From Seminavis robusta (Eukaryota; Bacillariophyta; Bacillariophyceae; Naviculales; Naviculaceae), in NCBI GenBank assembly GCA_903772945.1, contig CAICTM010000129.1, forward strand, positions 1-64,000: a DNA stretch of 64,000 bases. The letters run 5' to 3'. The notes under the pieces were generated by a model. It saw only the letters and a program-made list of their open reading frames with translations, was not told where the DNA came from and ran no database searches. Below, in pieces: positions 1-11,283 of this stretch. Every line of letters begins with the position of its first letter. The stretch's first letter is position 1. The translations under genes and the position numbers were made by a program.

Positions 1-1
1 A

Positions 2-1016
2 ACGGACCGCATCAGCCAACACTACACCTGGAAAGGACTGCGCAAAGACTGTGCAGGCCGTATTCAGCGTTTGCCAAGCTGCCAGATGAACAAACCCAAA
101 ACGCGTAAGCTGGGATTGATGCTCCAAAGACTTGCGAGGAGATCCCTGGGAAAGACTATGTATTGACCTGATAGGTCCTTACAACGTCGGGGATCCTAAG
201 AAAAAGAATTCCTGCACACTTCATTGCTTGACAATGATTGATCCCGTAACCGGATGGTTCGAGATTGCAGAGATCTGCTCCAAAAGCAGCAGACGAAGTA
301 GCCATCGTCCTAGAACAAACGTGGCTTACTCGGTATCCATGGCCTGCTGAGGTTATCATGGATAGAGGACGTGAGTTCGCGCAGAGGTCGAAAAGACTCT
401 CCGGGATGAATATGGACTTCGTCGCAAGTTCATCACCACGCGTAACCCTCAAGCCAACTCTATGGTCGAGCGTGCTCATCAGACCATACGCAACTTGATC
501 GCTGTTCAAAACATCAAGTGCCAAGACGACCTCGTGAATGGATCCTGGGATGGAGTCCTCACGGCGGTTCGCTTTGCAATGAATGCCACGATTCATACCA
601 CCTTGCGTGCAACGCCCGCACAGCTCGTGTTCAATCGTGACGCGATTCACAATGTCCGGTTCGAAGCCAACTGGAAGTACATCAAGGAACGTTGCCAACG
701 ACTAATCCAACAAAACAACGATAGGGAAAACGCGACGCGTGTCCCTCATCAATACAATGTCAACGATACCGTGATGATTCAACAGTATCAGCACCGCAAG
801 TACGGTCAGCCAAAGTACAAAGGTCCTTACACTATAGACCGAGTCAATGACAATGGCACTGTATGGCTCCGACATGCTACCGCCAATGGCGGCACAGTCT
901 ACCAGACTTGGAACATAAGGTATATACACCCATACAAGGCCTGCTCCCCTTGTAGGATTGCCATCGTGCGATGCACATGTCTACATCCAAATCTCATGAG
1001 AGTGCCCGCACTTTAA
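2..1016 (+). pseudogene. Ty3/gypsy-type retrotransposon integrase, decayed 3' part
   Basis: This is the end of a retrotransposon polyprotein; the window opens inside it. Conceptual pieces follow integrase order: an H2C2-like zinc segment (about 2-120), a core start with the first acidic residue in CIDLIGPY (about 160-185), the second in MDRGREF (about 358-378), the third in NPQANSMVERAHQT (about 445-485), then a C-terminal tail with KYKGPYTIDRV (about 810-845). The pieces lie in different frames, so at least three frameshifts are needed (near 120-140, 270-280 and 375-381). The last 184 codons (462-1016) are open. Family assignment rests on the integrase pattern and the chromodomain-like tail; no gag, protease or reverse transcriptase is in the window. 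The copy cannot encode a working integrase. Confidence 0.8.
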
Positions 1017-1077
1017 ATCATATGTTCTCCTTGTCCGACTGCTGTCGCGCCTTCTGTGACCCTTGTCAGGGGGCGAA

Positions 1078-1485
1078 TGCAATACACGGCTCTTAGCCTT
1101 ATTCGCGACTCGATCCTAGATAGGGTTTGAGTTCGACTCATGATTGAGTCTCTCGTGAATAGTCATTTGAGACAGGGTTCTCAATGACCGCTCTAGTCAT
1201 ACTAGGTTGATGATGAAACATCGCTCTAGATATTTAGCCAGCGTGGAGTATTTCCACGCTACTAGATCCATGCTAGACAAACCTTCCAGGCGTTCCGTTT
1301 TAGGATCGTGGAGATACGTAGGATTACTACCGCAACCTACTCTATCACACTTTATAGTCTCCCGCGGGAGGCCAGATCTACGATCCCTTGATGATGATCT
1401 CTCTCGTTGATTAGTTTTCATAGCTTTCTAATCTCTCTCATAAATTTCATTCTCTCAAACTCAAAACACTCGAAAGATCTTTACA
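1078..1485 (+). repeat. Possible 3' LTR of the upstream retrotransposon
   Basis: A purine tract, AGGGGGCGAA, sits 50 bases after the integrase stop and is followed by TG. The next 400 bases have no coding potential and end in a pyrimidine-rich stretch closing in CA near 1485. That is the layout of a polypurine tract followed by an LTR. The 5' LTR lies outside the window, so the ends cannot be confirmed. Confidence 0.3.
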
Positions 1486-2228
1486 CTAGCTTTTAGCGTA
1501 GTGCAGTCAGTTCACTGCAGAGTATGTAGGAAACTTGCACTGCTGAGTCCACTGAAAGCCGGTGACTTCTTCTTGCGTTCAAATTCTTCCAACTTGGCCG
1601 TCAGCAGTCGAGAATGGAAAACCCGCCCGATCTCGTAGGATTTCAATTGGGATGGCTTTCTGATCTGAACCGGAGAACGCCGCTTTGATAGTCGCTTGAT
1701 AGGAGAGGTGCAGGAGATAGGAGTATCGATCCTGTCGATCCTTTTGGCTTGAATGAGAGATAAAGAGAGGGAAAAAGGATGTATGTTTTCCGTGATGACG
1801 TTGAGTGGATTCCTATAGTAAAACAGTACTCTTCAACGAAATAACAGATAACAAGCTTCCTGAGGTCCTTTCGCTTCGTTTCAATGCTTCCAATGGGTCT
1901 AATAGGTGTGGTGGTGATGGTATAGAAGTGACCGTCGTATTGTTATCGTTGCTATTAGTGTTGTTGGTTGACAGATCCAGCGGCAGGAGTCAGTAGTTGC
2001 TCCCGCTTGGAAAAGTTGCTGTCTTCCGCTGGCTGCTCTCTGGGGAGGCAAAGTAGGGAAAGGACCAAGGCTTGTTGTCATTCTGATGTGCTTTCAGCTC
2101 TCTTGAAGCATTCTGTGCGAAGTTTGAAAGCAATGCAGCTTGGTTGGGTCGCTGTGAAGGCATTGTGTTCGGCTAAGAAAGTTGAGCGCGACCCGTAACC
2201 GGCGGCCTTCCAGCTACTAGCTAGACAT
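1486..2228. other. Intergenic stretch, no gene seen
   Basis: Only short ORFs without recognisable domains or codon structure. It separates the retrotransposon remnant from the first CCTCGGCAG element. Confidence 0.5.
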
Positions 2229-2231
2229 TTA

Positions 2232-2639
2232 CCTCGGCAGTCTTGCTGCCAGAGCCCTCAACCCCTTTAATTATTTTTCCTGCTACGGTGGTCCCTGCAG
2301 ATATAAGGGTAGGGTTAGAACACAAATATGTCAGCAAAAACTAAATAAGTTCCTAGGATGGTGCTTTTAAACCAGCTAAAGCTATTTACATGCATCTTAG
2401 TAGGGGGATCTGCTTCTACCAGGAAAAACTCTAAAGCCAGTGAAAGCTATATAATTAGTATTCTAGCTAGCTAGGGTATCTGCTTCTAGCTTGCTATGGG
2501 AATTTGCTTCTAGCTAGGGGGGATCTGCTTCTAGCTAGCTAAGCACAAGTTAAGCACTAGCTAAGCACTAGAGGTATCTGCTTCTAGCTAGCAAGCTAAT
2601 AGGGGTATCTGCTTGTACACTGAAACCTTTCTGCCGAGG
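2232..2639. mobile_element. Non-autonomous DNA element, copy 1 (CCTCGGCAG termini)
   Basis: A 408 bp block bounded by CCTCGGCAG and its reverse complement CTGCCGAGG, with TTA on both outer sides. A 9 bp terminal inverted repeat with a TTA duplication would suit a PIF/Harbinger-type MITE. The interior has no ORF and repeats the motif ATCTGCTTCTAGCTAGC several times. A second copy lies at 3780-4190. One caution: about 20 bases beyond the right end (to about 2661) are also shared by both copies, so the true right end may lie further out. Confidence 0.6.
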
Positions 2640-2717
2640 TTACACAGCTCCGCTGGCTTAAGTTTTATTACAACTCCAAGTTCCGCTAAGAACGTTGCGC
2701 TTCCGAGCCACGAGACC

Positions 2718-3122
2718 GGACCTCTGTGGAAACTCGAGTCGTGCTACTTTTCGTCTCCTAAATCCTTTTGATCGTCTTCTATTTAATGGATTTCGTCTCC
2801 TAAAAATAGGAGACGAAACGGATCGTCTCTTAAATCGTTTGTCTCTTCTTAAAACGTCTCCTATTTTCAACGGATCGTCTCCTATTCTCAACGGATCGTC
2901 TTCTAAGTGTACCATGTAAACTGTATGGTATCGTCTCCTAAATCTTTCGGATCGTCTCCTATTTCGAAACGATCGTCTGCTAATTGGAATGTCTCCTACT
3001 GAATCATCTCCTAAATATAGGAGACGATTGCTTTCGTCTCTTAAATCATTTCGATCATCTCCTATTCCTCGGTGTATCGTCTCCTAAGTATTTTGCCACG
3101 AATGACGTTTCCACAGAGGTCC
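2718..3122. repeat. Fold-back element with TCGTCTCCTA repeats
   Basis: The block is bounded by a perfect 16 bp inverted repeat, GGACCTCTGTGGAAAC (2718-2733) and its complement (3107-3122). Inside, a degenerate TCGTCTCCTA unit recurs about every 20-30 bases in both orientations. It forms a perfect 12 bp stem with a 4-base AAAA loop at 2791-2818 and a second near-perfect stem near 3003-3028. The 85-residue and 74-residue ORFs here are translations of the repeat and are not called as genes. No clear target duplication was found. Confidence 0.65.
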
Positions 3123-3776
3123 CGCACCAAAGAGGGTTTTACGTACACTCCTCCCCTTGATATCAACTCTTTAATAATTATTTTAAAAAGTTTGCTTCAG
3201 TAGTCTACTGAGTCTTCCTACGAACATTAATTTTATCTTGGCTCAAGGATTCATCACGTAGCGTAGTCCAGCATCTTAATATTCTGAATCTGAAGGATTA
3301 GAGTGCTATAAGACATTTCTACTCTGCTTTCCACCTCTTTTAATAGTAGAGCTGCTACTAATTATCACCTTTACCGTACTTGAAGAACAATTGACTCGTG
3401 ATTCGATTCTGTGCCTTTTTTCATTTTCCAGCTTTGAAAGAAATTCTTCATGTGCTGGTGGACTTCATCATTAAATCCTCATGGGACGTGCACCCACCGT
3501 ATCGGTACTCGAGTACTGTACATGTACTGTAGAAAGCCTAATGTTAAAATGGTAGTACTGTATCGATCATACTGTGAGTGGTAGTGCAGTGCCGAGCCTT
3601 GATTTTTAAGGGCCTTTTGGTACATTCCTTCATTCCTTGTCGCGTATTTGAATAGGGATCTGTTTCGAATTCTTGCGTGTTCCTGTATATTTACAAGGCA
3701 CCGGGATTCCGCGGGTTTGCCGCCGGTACATCAAGGCACCGGGTTTCCGCGGGGTTCACCTTAGTTTGGGTGTGCA
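3123..3776. other. Intergenic stretch with a short tandem duplication
   Basis: No gene is supported. A GC-rich unit containing AAGGCACCGGG and TTCCGCGGG occurs twice at about 3700-3756. Confidence 0.45.
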
Positions 3777-3779
3777 TTA

Positions 3780-4190
3780 CCTCGGCAGTCTTGCTGCCAG
3801 AGCCCTCAACCCCTTTAATTGTTTTTCCTGCTACGGTGGTCCCTGCAGGTATAAGGCTAGGGTTAGAATATAAATAAGTCAGCAAAAACTAAGTAAGTAT
3901 CCTAGCTAGGATGGTGCAAACCAGCTAAAGCAATTTTTACATCCATCATAGTAGGGGGATCTGCTTCTACCAGGAAAAACTCTAAAGCCAGCGAAAGCTA
4001 TAAAACTAGTATTCTAGCTAGCTAGGGGTGTCTGCTTCTAGCTTGCTATGGGAATCTGCTTCTAGCTAGGGGGGATTTGCTTCTAGCTAGCTAAGCACAA
4101 GTTAAGCACTAGCTAAGCACTAGAGGTGTCTGCTTCTAGTTAGCTGGCTATAGGGGTATCTGCTTCTGCACTGAAACCTTTCTGCCGAGG
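3780..4190. mobile_element. Non-autonomous DNA element, copy 2 (CCTCGGCAG termini)
   Basis: The second copy of the 2232-2639 element, in the same orientation, 411 bp, with the same CCTCGGCAG/CTGCCGAGG ends and flanking TTA. The copies differ by scattered substitutions and small indels. Sharing extends to about 4212 on the right. Confidence 0.6.
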
Positions 4191-4396
4191 TTACACAGCT
4201 CCGCTGGCTTAAATACCGTAGCTAGCAAGCTAGCTACCTGGTACAGTAGTGGCTCACCATACCACTCAAAGGATTGATCCGCCAGTTGCATTATTCCCCC
4301 AGTCAGTGCACACAGCACAAGAGCACAAGAACACAACCACATCACAACGCAGGCTACGGTACGGAAAAAGATAGAGAAGCTTAGCAAGCTCAAACA

Positions 4397-5257
4397 ATGG
4401 ATAACATCGCAAATGAAACAGGGAGCGCTGGGGGGCACCGCATTGCGGGGTCATTCTTTCTTGGTCTGGGTGCCTATTGCCTCCTCCTACACTTTCGCCG
4501 TGCAAGAAGGTGCCAAAAACTGCAATGTGAAACTTCTTATCTCCCGGAGAGAGATCCAGCAATTCTGCGTCGTTCCGGTGTTGCCCTGATCATTGCAATG
4601 GTTGTGGCGTTCTGCTGGGAAATCCCAGGTGGCAACGCCTCGACCAATCCTTACTTTCGACTGTTACATGAAGCGTCCTATGCTTTGTTTGGGCTCATAG
4701 GATTGGCGAGCTTCCTCGAGTCAAAGGGACTCGTGCCACTGGATTCCAATCGATCATGTCTGGTCATGGCGCTGTTCCAGTCCTACATGATTTTGAGCAC
4801 CTATGTCGCATCGATGAATAACCGTGAAACTCACACTGAGGTGCCCTACCGGTATGGCATGTTGGCAAAACTCTGCCTTGCTCACTCATTCGTCTGTGCC
4901 TACTCGATTTGGAACCCACAAAATCTGGTGGCATTTCTCACTGGCCATGTTCTGCTTATCATTGAAGGAGCGTGGTTGATGTATCTTGGGGAGTACTATG
5001 CATGTCGCATTGGTGTCCAACCCTCTACTCACTTGGTAGACTTCTATACATACGTGTTCTTGTTTCTTTTCATTGTCTGCTTGGGTATGGCTGGTATTGC
5101 GACCTTCAATTTGACGCCTTCTCCTGAAGGGGGTACTCAAGAAGAAACAGACTATAGTGTCTTGGTTACTAAAGAGGGCGAGAGAGAAGATGATGATCCA
5201 CAGCTTGGTAGGGAGCTCTTGCCCAGTTGGAGTAGGCAGGAGGCGATGGACGTGTGA
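4397..5257 (+). CDS. TMEM45/DUF716-family multi-pass membrane protein
   Basis: The 286-residue protein begins at the first ATG of the frame and has no intron. It matches the TMEM45 (DUF716) pattern: a GH-x-x-x-G-S-F-F-x-x-x-G start near residues 13-26, a conserved HEASYALFGLIG helix at about 91-102, and a late G-x-W helix, LLIIEGAWLMYLGEY, at about 186-200. I count about seven hydrophobic segments, the last at about 218-237, followed by an acidic, probably cytosolic tail. The family's biochemical role is poorly known, so none is assigned. The first 40 bases upstream are close to the end of the repeat block, so the promoter is short or overlaps it. Confidence 0.8.
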   Translation: MDNIANETGSAGGHRIAGSFFLGLGAYCLLLHFRRARRCQKLQCETSYLPERDPAILRRSGVALIIAMVVAFCWEIPGGNASTNPYFRLLHEASYALFGLIGLASFLESKGLVPLDSNRSCLVMALFQSYMILSTYVASMNNRETHTEVPYRYGMLAKLCLAHSFVCAYSIWNPQNLVAFLTGHVLLIIEGAWLMYLGEYYACRIGVQPSTHLVDFYTYVFLFLFIVCLGMAGIATFNLTPSPEGGTQEETDYSVLVTKEGEREDDDPQLGRELLPSWSRQEAMDV

Positions 5258-6623
5258 GTTAGGGGGGCGCTAATTAGCCAAAGCTTTCCCATACAGACAT
5301 CTTGCCACAGACTTGAGCTCGGATCCAATGAAGTCGTCACAACGCATCATCAGCAATCAATCCTGGTAGCTCAGAGGCTGCCTGTTGTATAGAGCATCTA
5401 TTATCCATTCTTCATTCTGATTACCGGTACGGTACGGTACAGTACCGTCGTGCGGCTGTTCCAAGGACTCTCCGCCAGGGACACAGTCTGGACAAGATAA
5501 GGAGGGCGCGTTTGTTTGCACCAAAACTTGGAGCAGCTCAGCCGCCACCATTATTTTTATACCGGAACGGCATGCATGCTGTGGCTCATAGCTGCCGAGC
5601 AGAGAACACATACATACATGCACACAGTCGTCGTAGCAAGGTATAGTCGGGATGAAACTCATGTAGTGAGTAGGAGCTCCAGCTCTCTGATCCAACCCCT
5701 GCAAGTCCTACTATGGCTGATACGAGGTACACGCTGTCGGCAGTTGGGGCTTTCAAGCAAAACTGGACTTCTAAAGTAGAGATATCGAGCAACACCCTTG
5801 TTCTTTGTAGAGAGCAGCACTCAACAGCATATTTCTCATCGTTGTTGGTGCTTGTTCAGTTGTCTTGCTGCGCCCAAGCAACAAAAGATACCATACCAAC
5901 AGTGCCTCCGCAAAAGATTCTCCACCTAGCTAGAGTGAAAAGCATAGCAGCCGTTCGAAGCTCTCTGTCGTTCAGAACTACCGACATCAACCAGAAACAC
6001 GCAGATCGGTACGTTTGCATGGTGCTTCAGAATTTCGTTAGTCGAGTCGCTCGATCTTCGTTCGGTTGGCTGCAACTATAGTCGCACTGCGTAGCAAGCA
6101 AAGGCAATCCATGAGAGGCTGGTTCTTCAGTCCTCTGGCATACCCACCACTGCAAAGTGCCCTCGTACCGGTACCGGTATGCTCTGGCTTGTTCTGCAAA
6201 GTGGCGTGAACCGTACGGTACGGTACGGAACGGAACGAGGTATCCTTTGCATCTCGCTGTATTACCGACGGTAGCTCATGCAACTTTTGGTTGCACCCTA
6301 TCTTCGTGCTGCATCCGACAGTGCACTCCCATGTCACTTGACAGACACGGAATGCAAGATTGGAAGCAGCCATCGCTAGATGCAGTGGCGATAGAAATGA
6401 TTGCGAAAGATGACAGCAGCATCTAAGATTGATCCCTTGCGCAGAAAGGGAACGGTTTCGGCGATAGAAAGTCGAGTCACTCGACTTTGACTACTGTGAA
6501 AAATTTAGTACGTGCTCCCATGGGCGCACCAAAACCGGAGCTCACATTTTCGAAAATTCTGCTCTCTTCTTTTGCAAAGCATTGATTGAAGAGGCGAACA
6601 ACACACGTATTTGGACCTTCACA
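5258..6623. other. Intergenic stretch, no gene seen
   Basis: 1.4 kb with only short ORFs. It contains several GGTAC/CGGTACGGTAC runs, which recur throughout the window in non-coding DNA. Confidence 0.5.
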
Positions 6624-9600
6624 ATGGCCATATCTATCCGGATATTCGTCTCTCTTTCGCTCTCACTACTTATCGTTACGTCTGTAGTTGAACCTGTTCA
6701 AGCTCGTATTGGAGGAAAGCTGCAACGACCTCGAAATAGCCGACGAAACAACAAGAAATCAGTGAAAGGAAGGCAGAGCTCTCGTGTGCTAAAAGAACTG
6801 GTAGGAGTAGGAGCAGATCCTACTGTCTTGTTAGATCTTTGCGAAGGAGACTGTGACTCTGATGTTGAAGTAAGTTTGCGGTGAAATTAGACTGCTTTCG
6901 GGTATCTGATTTTGAGTCGACGTATATCGCTTTGCTTCACAACTTCCCAGGTTGACTCACCATTAACGTTCGTCCTTTGATTGGTTTCTCTGAAAAGTGC
7001 AAAGGTGATTTGGTTTGCTTTCAAAGAGGTCCAGGAACCAAGGTTCCAGGATGCATTGGTGGTGAAACGGAAATGTCGCAATCAGATTTTTGCATCTTGC
7101 CGGAGACTGAGGCACCTGTAGCGCCAACTGTAAGCCCGACAAAGGCTCCCACGGTATCTCCCACCAAATCACCCACAAAAGCACCCGTCCCTCGTACACC
7201 AAGGCCCACAAGAGCTCCTACACCAGTACCAGATCCTGACTATCAATTTGATGTTGATGGAGTGGTAAACGACAAGCCCTTGTCTTACGTTGGAAATGGC
7301 GATGAACTCGATGGAATTATCTTACAGCAATGTGAAGCGGACTGTGACTCAGATGATGATGTAAGTGGCAGGTTTGGAGAGATGGTCGTTTTGGTTTCCC
7401 TTTCGAGCTTCATCGCCTGACTTGTTGCTTGACCCGCCCGAACCAAAAGTGTGCGCGCGGTTTGGTATGTTATCAGCGAGAACCCGGCCAGCCTGTTCCT
7501 GGGTGCATTGGAGAGGACGCGAGTCGCAATGATTACTGCATTGTGCCACAGGAAGAAGGTCCAACTGTCTCGCCAACGGAAAATCCCACTGCCACGCCAA
7601 CAATGAGCATGACGTATGCGGATACGACCATGATCCCAACGACTGGAGCAACCACGGCCTCCACGTTGCCAACAAAGGATATAACTATCAAGACCACATT
7701 TGCAATGTCGTATTATACTGGTGAGCCCAATGATGTGGATCGAGACCTCACCCCAGCAGAGTACGACGAACTCGCAGAACTATTGGATGAATTTTTTACA
7801 ACAGAATTTGAAGATGATGCTGTGTTCACCGTTGACTTTGTTTCGTATGAGACTGATATCACTTCCAAGGACTACGTGGCTGGTGGAAAACCCCATGTCA
7901 CTATTGAATTCGATGCCAACTTTTCTTTTGACAATGGGGCCGCTATCACAGAAGCAGAGGTTTTGGAAAAGATCATCAGTCTCGACTACAACTCGTTCAT
8001 TACGGACTATCTGCATCGAGTCCCCCCTGACAACCAGCTGGACAATGTCGAAGTGGTGGGAATCAGTGCAGCAACTCCTACCCTGGATGCCGCAGTGGAA
8101 CCCACAGCGGCCCCGTCCCCAGCACCGACAGTCGAAGAGACAGAAACCCCGACAGAGTCAACAACCACACCAACGACAACCCCAACAACCCCACCCACAG
8201 AAAGCCCAACAACGACAACTACAGAGACACCAACAGCAAGCCCTACAGCGGCACCTACAGCGACAACTACAGCGACACCCACAGGGACACCAATAGCGAC
8301 ACCAACAGCAAGCCCTACAGCGGCACCAAGTAGCATGGCTACGGAAATTCCTGTTACCGATGTTCCGGTCACGGAAATTCCTGTCACCGATGTTCCAGCC
8401 ACGGAAGTGCCTGACACACCATCGCCTACAACGCCCATGCCGCCACCCACTCAGAGCCCTACTGGATCACCAGTCGCAGGGCTAGACGAGGGCCCAATTC
8501 TCGCTATTGTGGGCAACAACGGTATTTTCAGCGTGTTTCCACTTCCTCAATGCGCTGGAGACTGTGATACCAACGATGACGTAAGTGATACATTGCTTCG
8601 CAGTCTGATCATCTACGCTTTGACAAAATTTAAACTCACCATTGTACATGTATAGTGCGAAGATGGTCTCATTTGCTATCAGCGACGAGGTGAGGAGGCA
8701 GTCCCAGGTTGCATATTCGCGGGCACTGGTGCCTTCTACCCGGGGATTGATTTCTGCGTGCAACCTTCCGATGTAACAGTAGCCCCGGTGACACCTGCTC
8801 CAACGGCGGCGCCAAGTTTGGCGGGAGCAGACGACGGCATTGACAGCCCTACTAGTGCTCCCACCGCAGCCCCTACGGCAGAGGAGATTGGAACTGGAAC
8901 GCCTACGATTGCGAGCACAGAAGCAAACGATGGCAGCGACAGCCCCGTTAGCGCTGGCAGCGACAGCCCCGTTAGCGCTCCCACCCCAGCCCCTAGTGCG
9001 GCAGAAGCGGATGACAGCACCGACAGCCCTACTAGTGCTCCCACCGCAGCCCCTACGGCAGAGGAGATTGCAACTGGAACTCCCACTGCAGTAGCGGATG
9101 ACGGCATCGACAGCTCTCCTACAAGCCATCCCACCGCAGCCCCTACGGTAGAGGAGATTGCAACTGGAACTCCCACAATTGGGAGCACAGAAGCAGATGA
9201 CAGCACCGACAGCCCAGTTAGCGCTCCCACCCCGGTCCCTACGGATAGCCCGACGTCTGCTCCCATTGGTGGCTCTGCTACCGTCCCCCCTAGCCCAACC
9301 GCAATGCCCGTCGAGGCAACAAATGAGCCAACGATGGCACCCACAGAATCTGATGGAGTAGCAGTTACATCATCTCCCACAGAGACTGTCGGGGGAGTGC
9401 AAACGGAAGTACCAGTGACCTCATCGCCTTCCGCCTCGTTGCCGGGAGGTGACGTCGATGAGTTTGGGTGCGTTTCATCTGCAGGCTTCGTTTGGTGCCC
9501 AGAGCTAGAAGAGTGTATCCAGCCCTTCGCTGATGAATGCCCTGTGGACGGGGAACCGTTCGTAGGTCGCATTGGTCTAGATTGTGATCTGTCGATGAGA

Positions 9601-10964
9601 TGCAGTCTCAGTGATGGTTGTGTTGTTGATCTGGGAACCTTCACCGTGGGCGGTCCCTATGTGACAGGCCTAAATGGCCCCTTTGACCTACCCGACGGTT
9701 GCAGCGCCAACTGCACTGGTTGCTCGGTAGATATGCCTCCACCAGGCCCTGTTGACCAGCTAGATGCACCAACAGCTGCACCCACAGCAGCAGTAACATC
9801 CCCAGCTAACGTCCTCCCTTTTCTCCAGCTTGTTTCGAATACCAATGATCGTACGCGTCTTCAGATGTGCCAAGGAGACTGCGACGTCGACGCTGATGTA
9901 AGTTTTTGACCAACACGGAAGCACCCTGAGAGCTTCTTGTACAACTACTAACTTGTGTTCTACCCTTACTTTTGTTGCGTTTACAGTGCGCAGAAGGCCT
10001 CGTTTGCTTTCAGCGAATGGACCGGGAAGCTGTCGAAGGATGTCAGGGATCAGGGGTTTTCGGTGCGGATTATTGCATTGCAGGCACGTCCGCGCCAACT
10101 ACAACCACAGACGATTCTCCACCCGGTGAAGCCCCAACCATGGCTCCGACTGTCGCGGTGACTGAGGCAACCACAGATGCCCCAATAGGCATGGACATTC
10201 CAGGTGACGATGCGGAGACATCAAGCCCCACTGATGCACCAACGGTATCACCCACAGCCGCGCCAACAACAACAGTAGCTGCAGTTGATGAAACACCAAC
10301 CATTTCACCAACAGCAGCAGCGACTGAGGCAACCACAGATGCTCCAGTAGGCATGGACATTCCAGGTGACGATGTCGAGACATCAAGCCCCACGGATGCA
10401 CCAACGGTATCACCCACAGCAGCTCCAACAACAACAGTAGCTGCAGTTGATGAAACACCAACCATTTCACCAACAGCAGCAGCGACTGAAGCAACTACAG
10501 ATGCTCCAGTAGGCATGGACATTCCAGGTGACGATGTCGAGACATCAAGCCCCACTGATGCACCAACGGTATCACCCACAGCTGTGCCAACAACAACAGT
10601 AGCTGCAGTTGATGAAACACCAACCATTTCACCAACAGCAGCAGCGACTGAGGCAACCACAGATGCTCCAGTAGGCATGGGCATTCCAGGTGACAATGCG
10701 GAGACATCAAGCCCCACTGATGCACCAACGGTATCACCCACTGCCGCGCCAACAACAACAGTAGCAATAGTAGCTGCAGTTGATGAAACACCAACCATTT
10801 CACCAACAGCAGCAGCAACAGAGGCCACAGAAGAAACAGGATCTCCCACAGCCTCGCCGACAACAACAACAGTGGAAGAGACAGGATCACCAACTGATGG
10901 CTCCACAGCAGGTGGGACAGTAGGTGCTGATGATGTCGCTACTGATGCGCCAACAACAATGTAA
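6624..10964 (+). CDS. Secreted Pro/Thr-rich protein with four split cysteine modules
   Basis: Five exons, 6624-6869, 6998-7360, 7450-8580, 8656-9897 and 9987-10964, give about 1319 residues. It starts with a signal peptide (residues 1-27, cleaved near PVQA). Four modules follow the pattern C-x-GDCD-x-D-x-(D/E)-C-x-x-x-L-V-C-(F/Y)-Q-R, then a C and a final YC/FC. In each, a phase-0 intron (GTAAGT...AG) falls directly before the cysteine after GDCD. Between modules lie Pro/Thr/Ser/Ala linkers. Exon 3 also holds a folded-looking segment of about 130 residues; exon 4 a second Cys-rich segment. Exon 5 carries about four 54-residue repeats. All introns keep the frame. A cell-wall, mucilage or adhesive role is likely for such a protein but is inferred. 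The start at 6624 is the first ATG and gives the signal peptide; the frame is open to 6582 without an ATG. Confidence 0.8.
10157..10817 (+). repeat. Four tandem 162 bp coding repeats
   Basis: Inside exon 5 of the secreted protein, a 54-codon unit beginning ATEATTDAPVGMDIPGD and ending TPTISPTAA occurs four times, nearly identical at the DNA level. The last unit has a small insertion (extra V-A-I). Near-identity suggests recent expansion or ongoing homogenisation. Confidence 0.8.
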
Positions 10965-11283
10965 AGCAAATTTAGCTGAGGAGACCCAAGCAAGCGGGCA
11001 ACGCCGCCACTACAGCTGTGCGCTGGCGACAAAGAAAACCCAGGGGCAAAAGCCGCAACCCCCAAAGTCAAGAGATGGATGGCCCTCCCAATGACAATAT
11101 ATTGGCGTGTTTTGGAATGGAAAAAGTATTGGCTGCTCTGAGATGTGCGCTTTGTCCACATTGTATGTTCATAAGCTAGACTCTCGATTGAATGAATCAT
11201 CGTTCATTTGCATTTCGTTCTTGTAGGCTTGCTGGCCTGTGGCCATCCGTGCGTGCTGTTGTGATGGTTGGTCATCATCGTTC

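Noticed and set aside
2300-2320. AGGGTAGGGTTAG resembling telomere repeat
   Set aside because: A single short match inside the MITE, present in both copies; no tandem TTAGGG array.
2658-2915. 85-residue Arg-rich ORF (RIGDDPLKIGD)
   Set aside because: A translation of the TCGTCTCCTA repeat units in the fold-back element.
5420-6240. GGTACCGGTACC and CGGTACGGTAC runs
   Set aside because: Such runs occur in non-coding DNA across the whole window and mark no specific site.
6582-6623. Upstream extension of the secreted protein
   Set aside because: It has no ATG, and the signal peptide starts cleanly at 6624.
8736-9644. 302-residue minus-strand ORF antisense to exon 4
   Set aside because: A low-complexity shadow of the Pro/Thr/Ser codons on the plus strand.
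10070-11200. Long 376-residue minus-strand ORF rich in Val, Ala and Gly
   Set aside because: It lies antisense to the Pro/Thr-rich exon 5 and simply mirrors its codon repeats. The plus-strand reading has splice sites, a signal peptide and cysteine modules.
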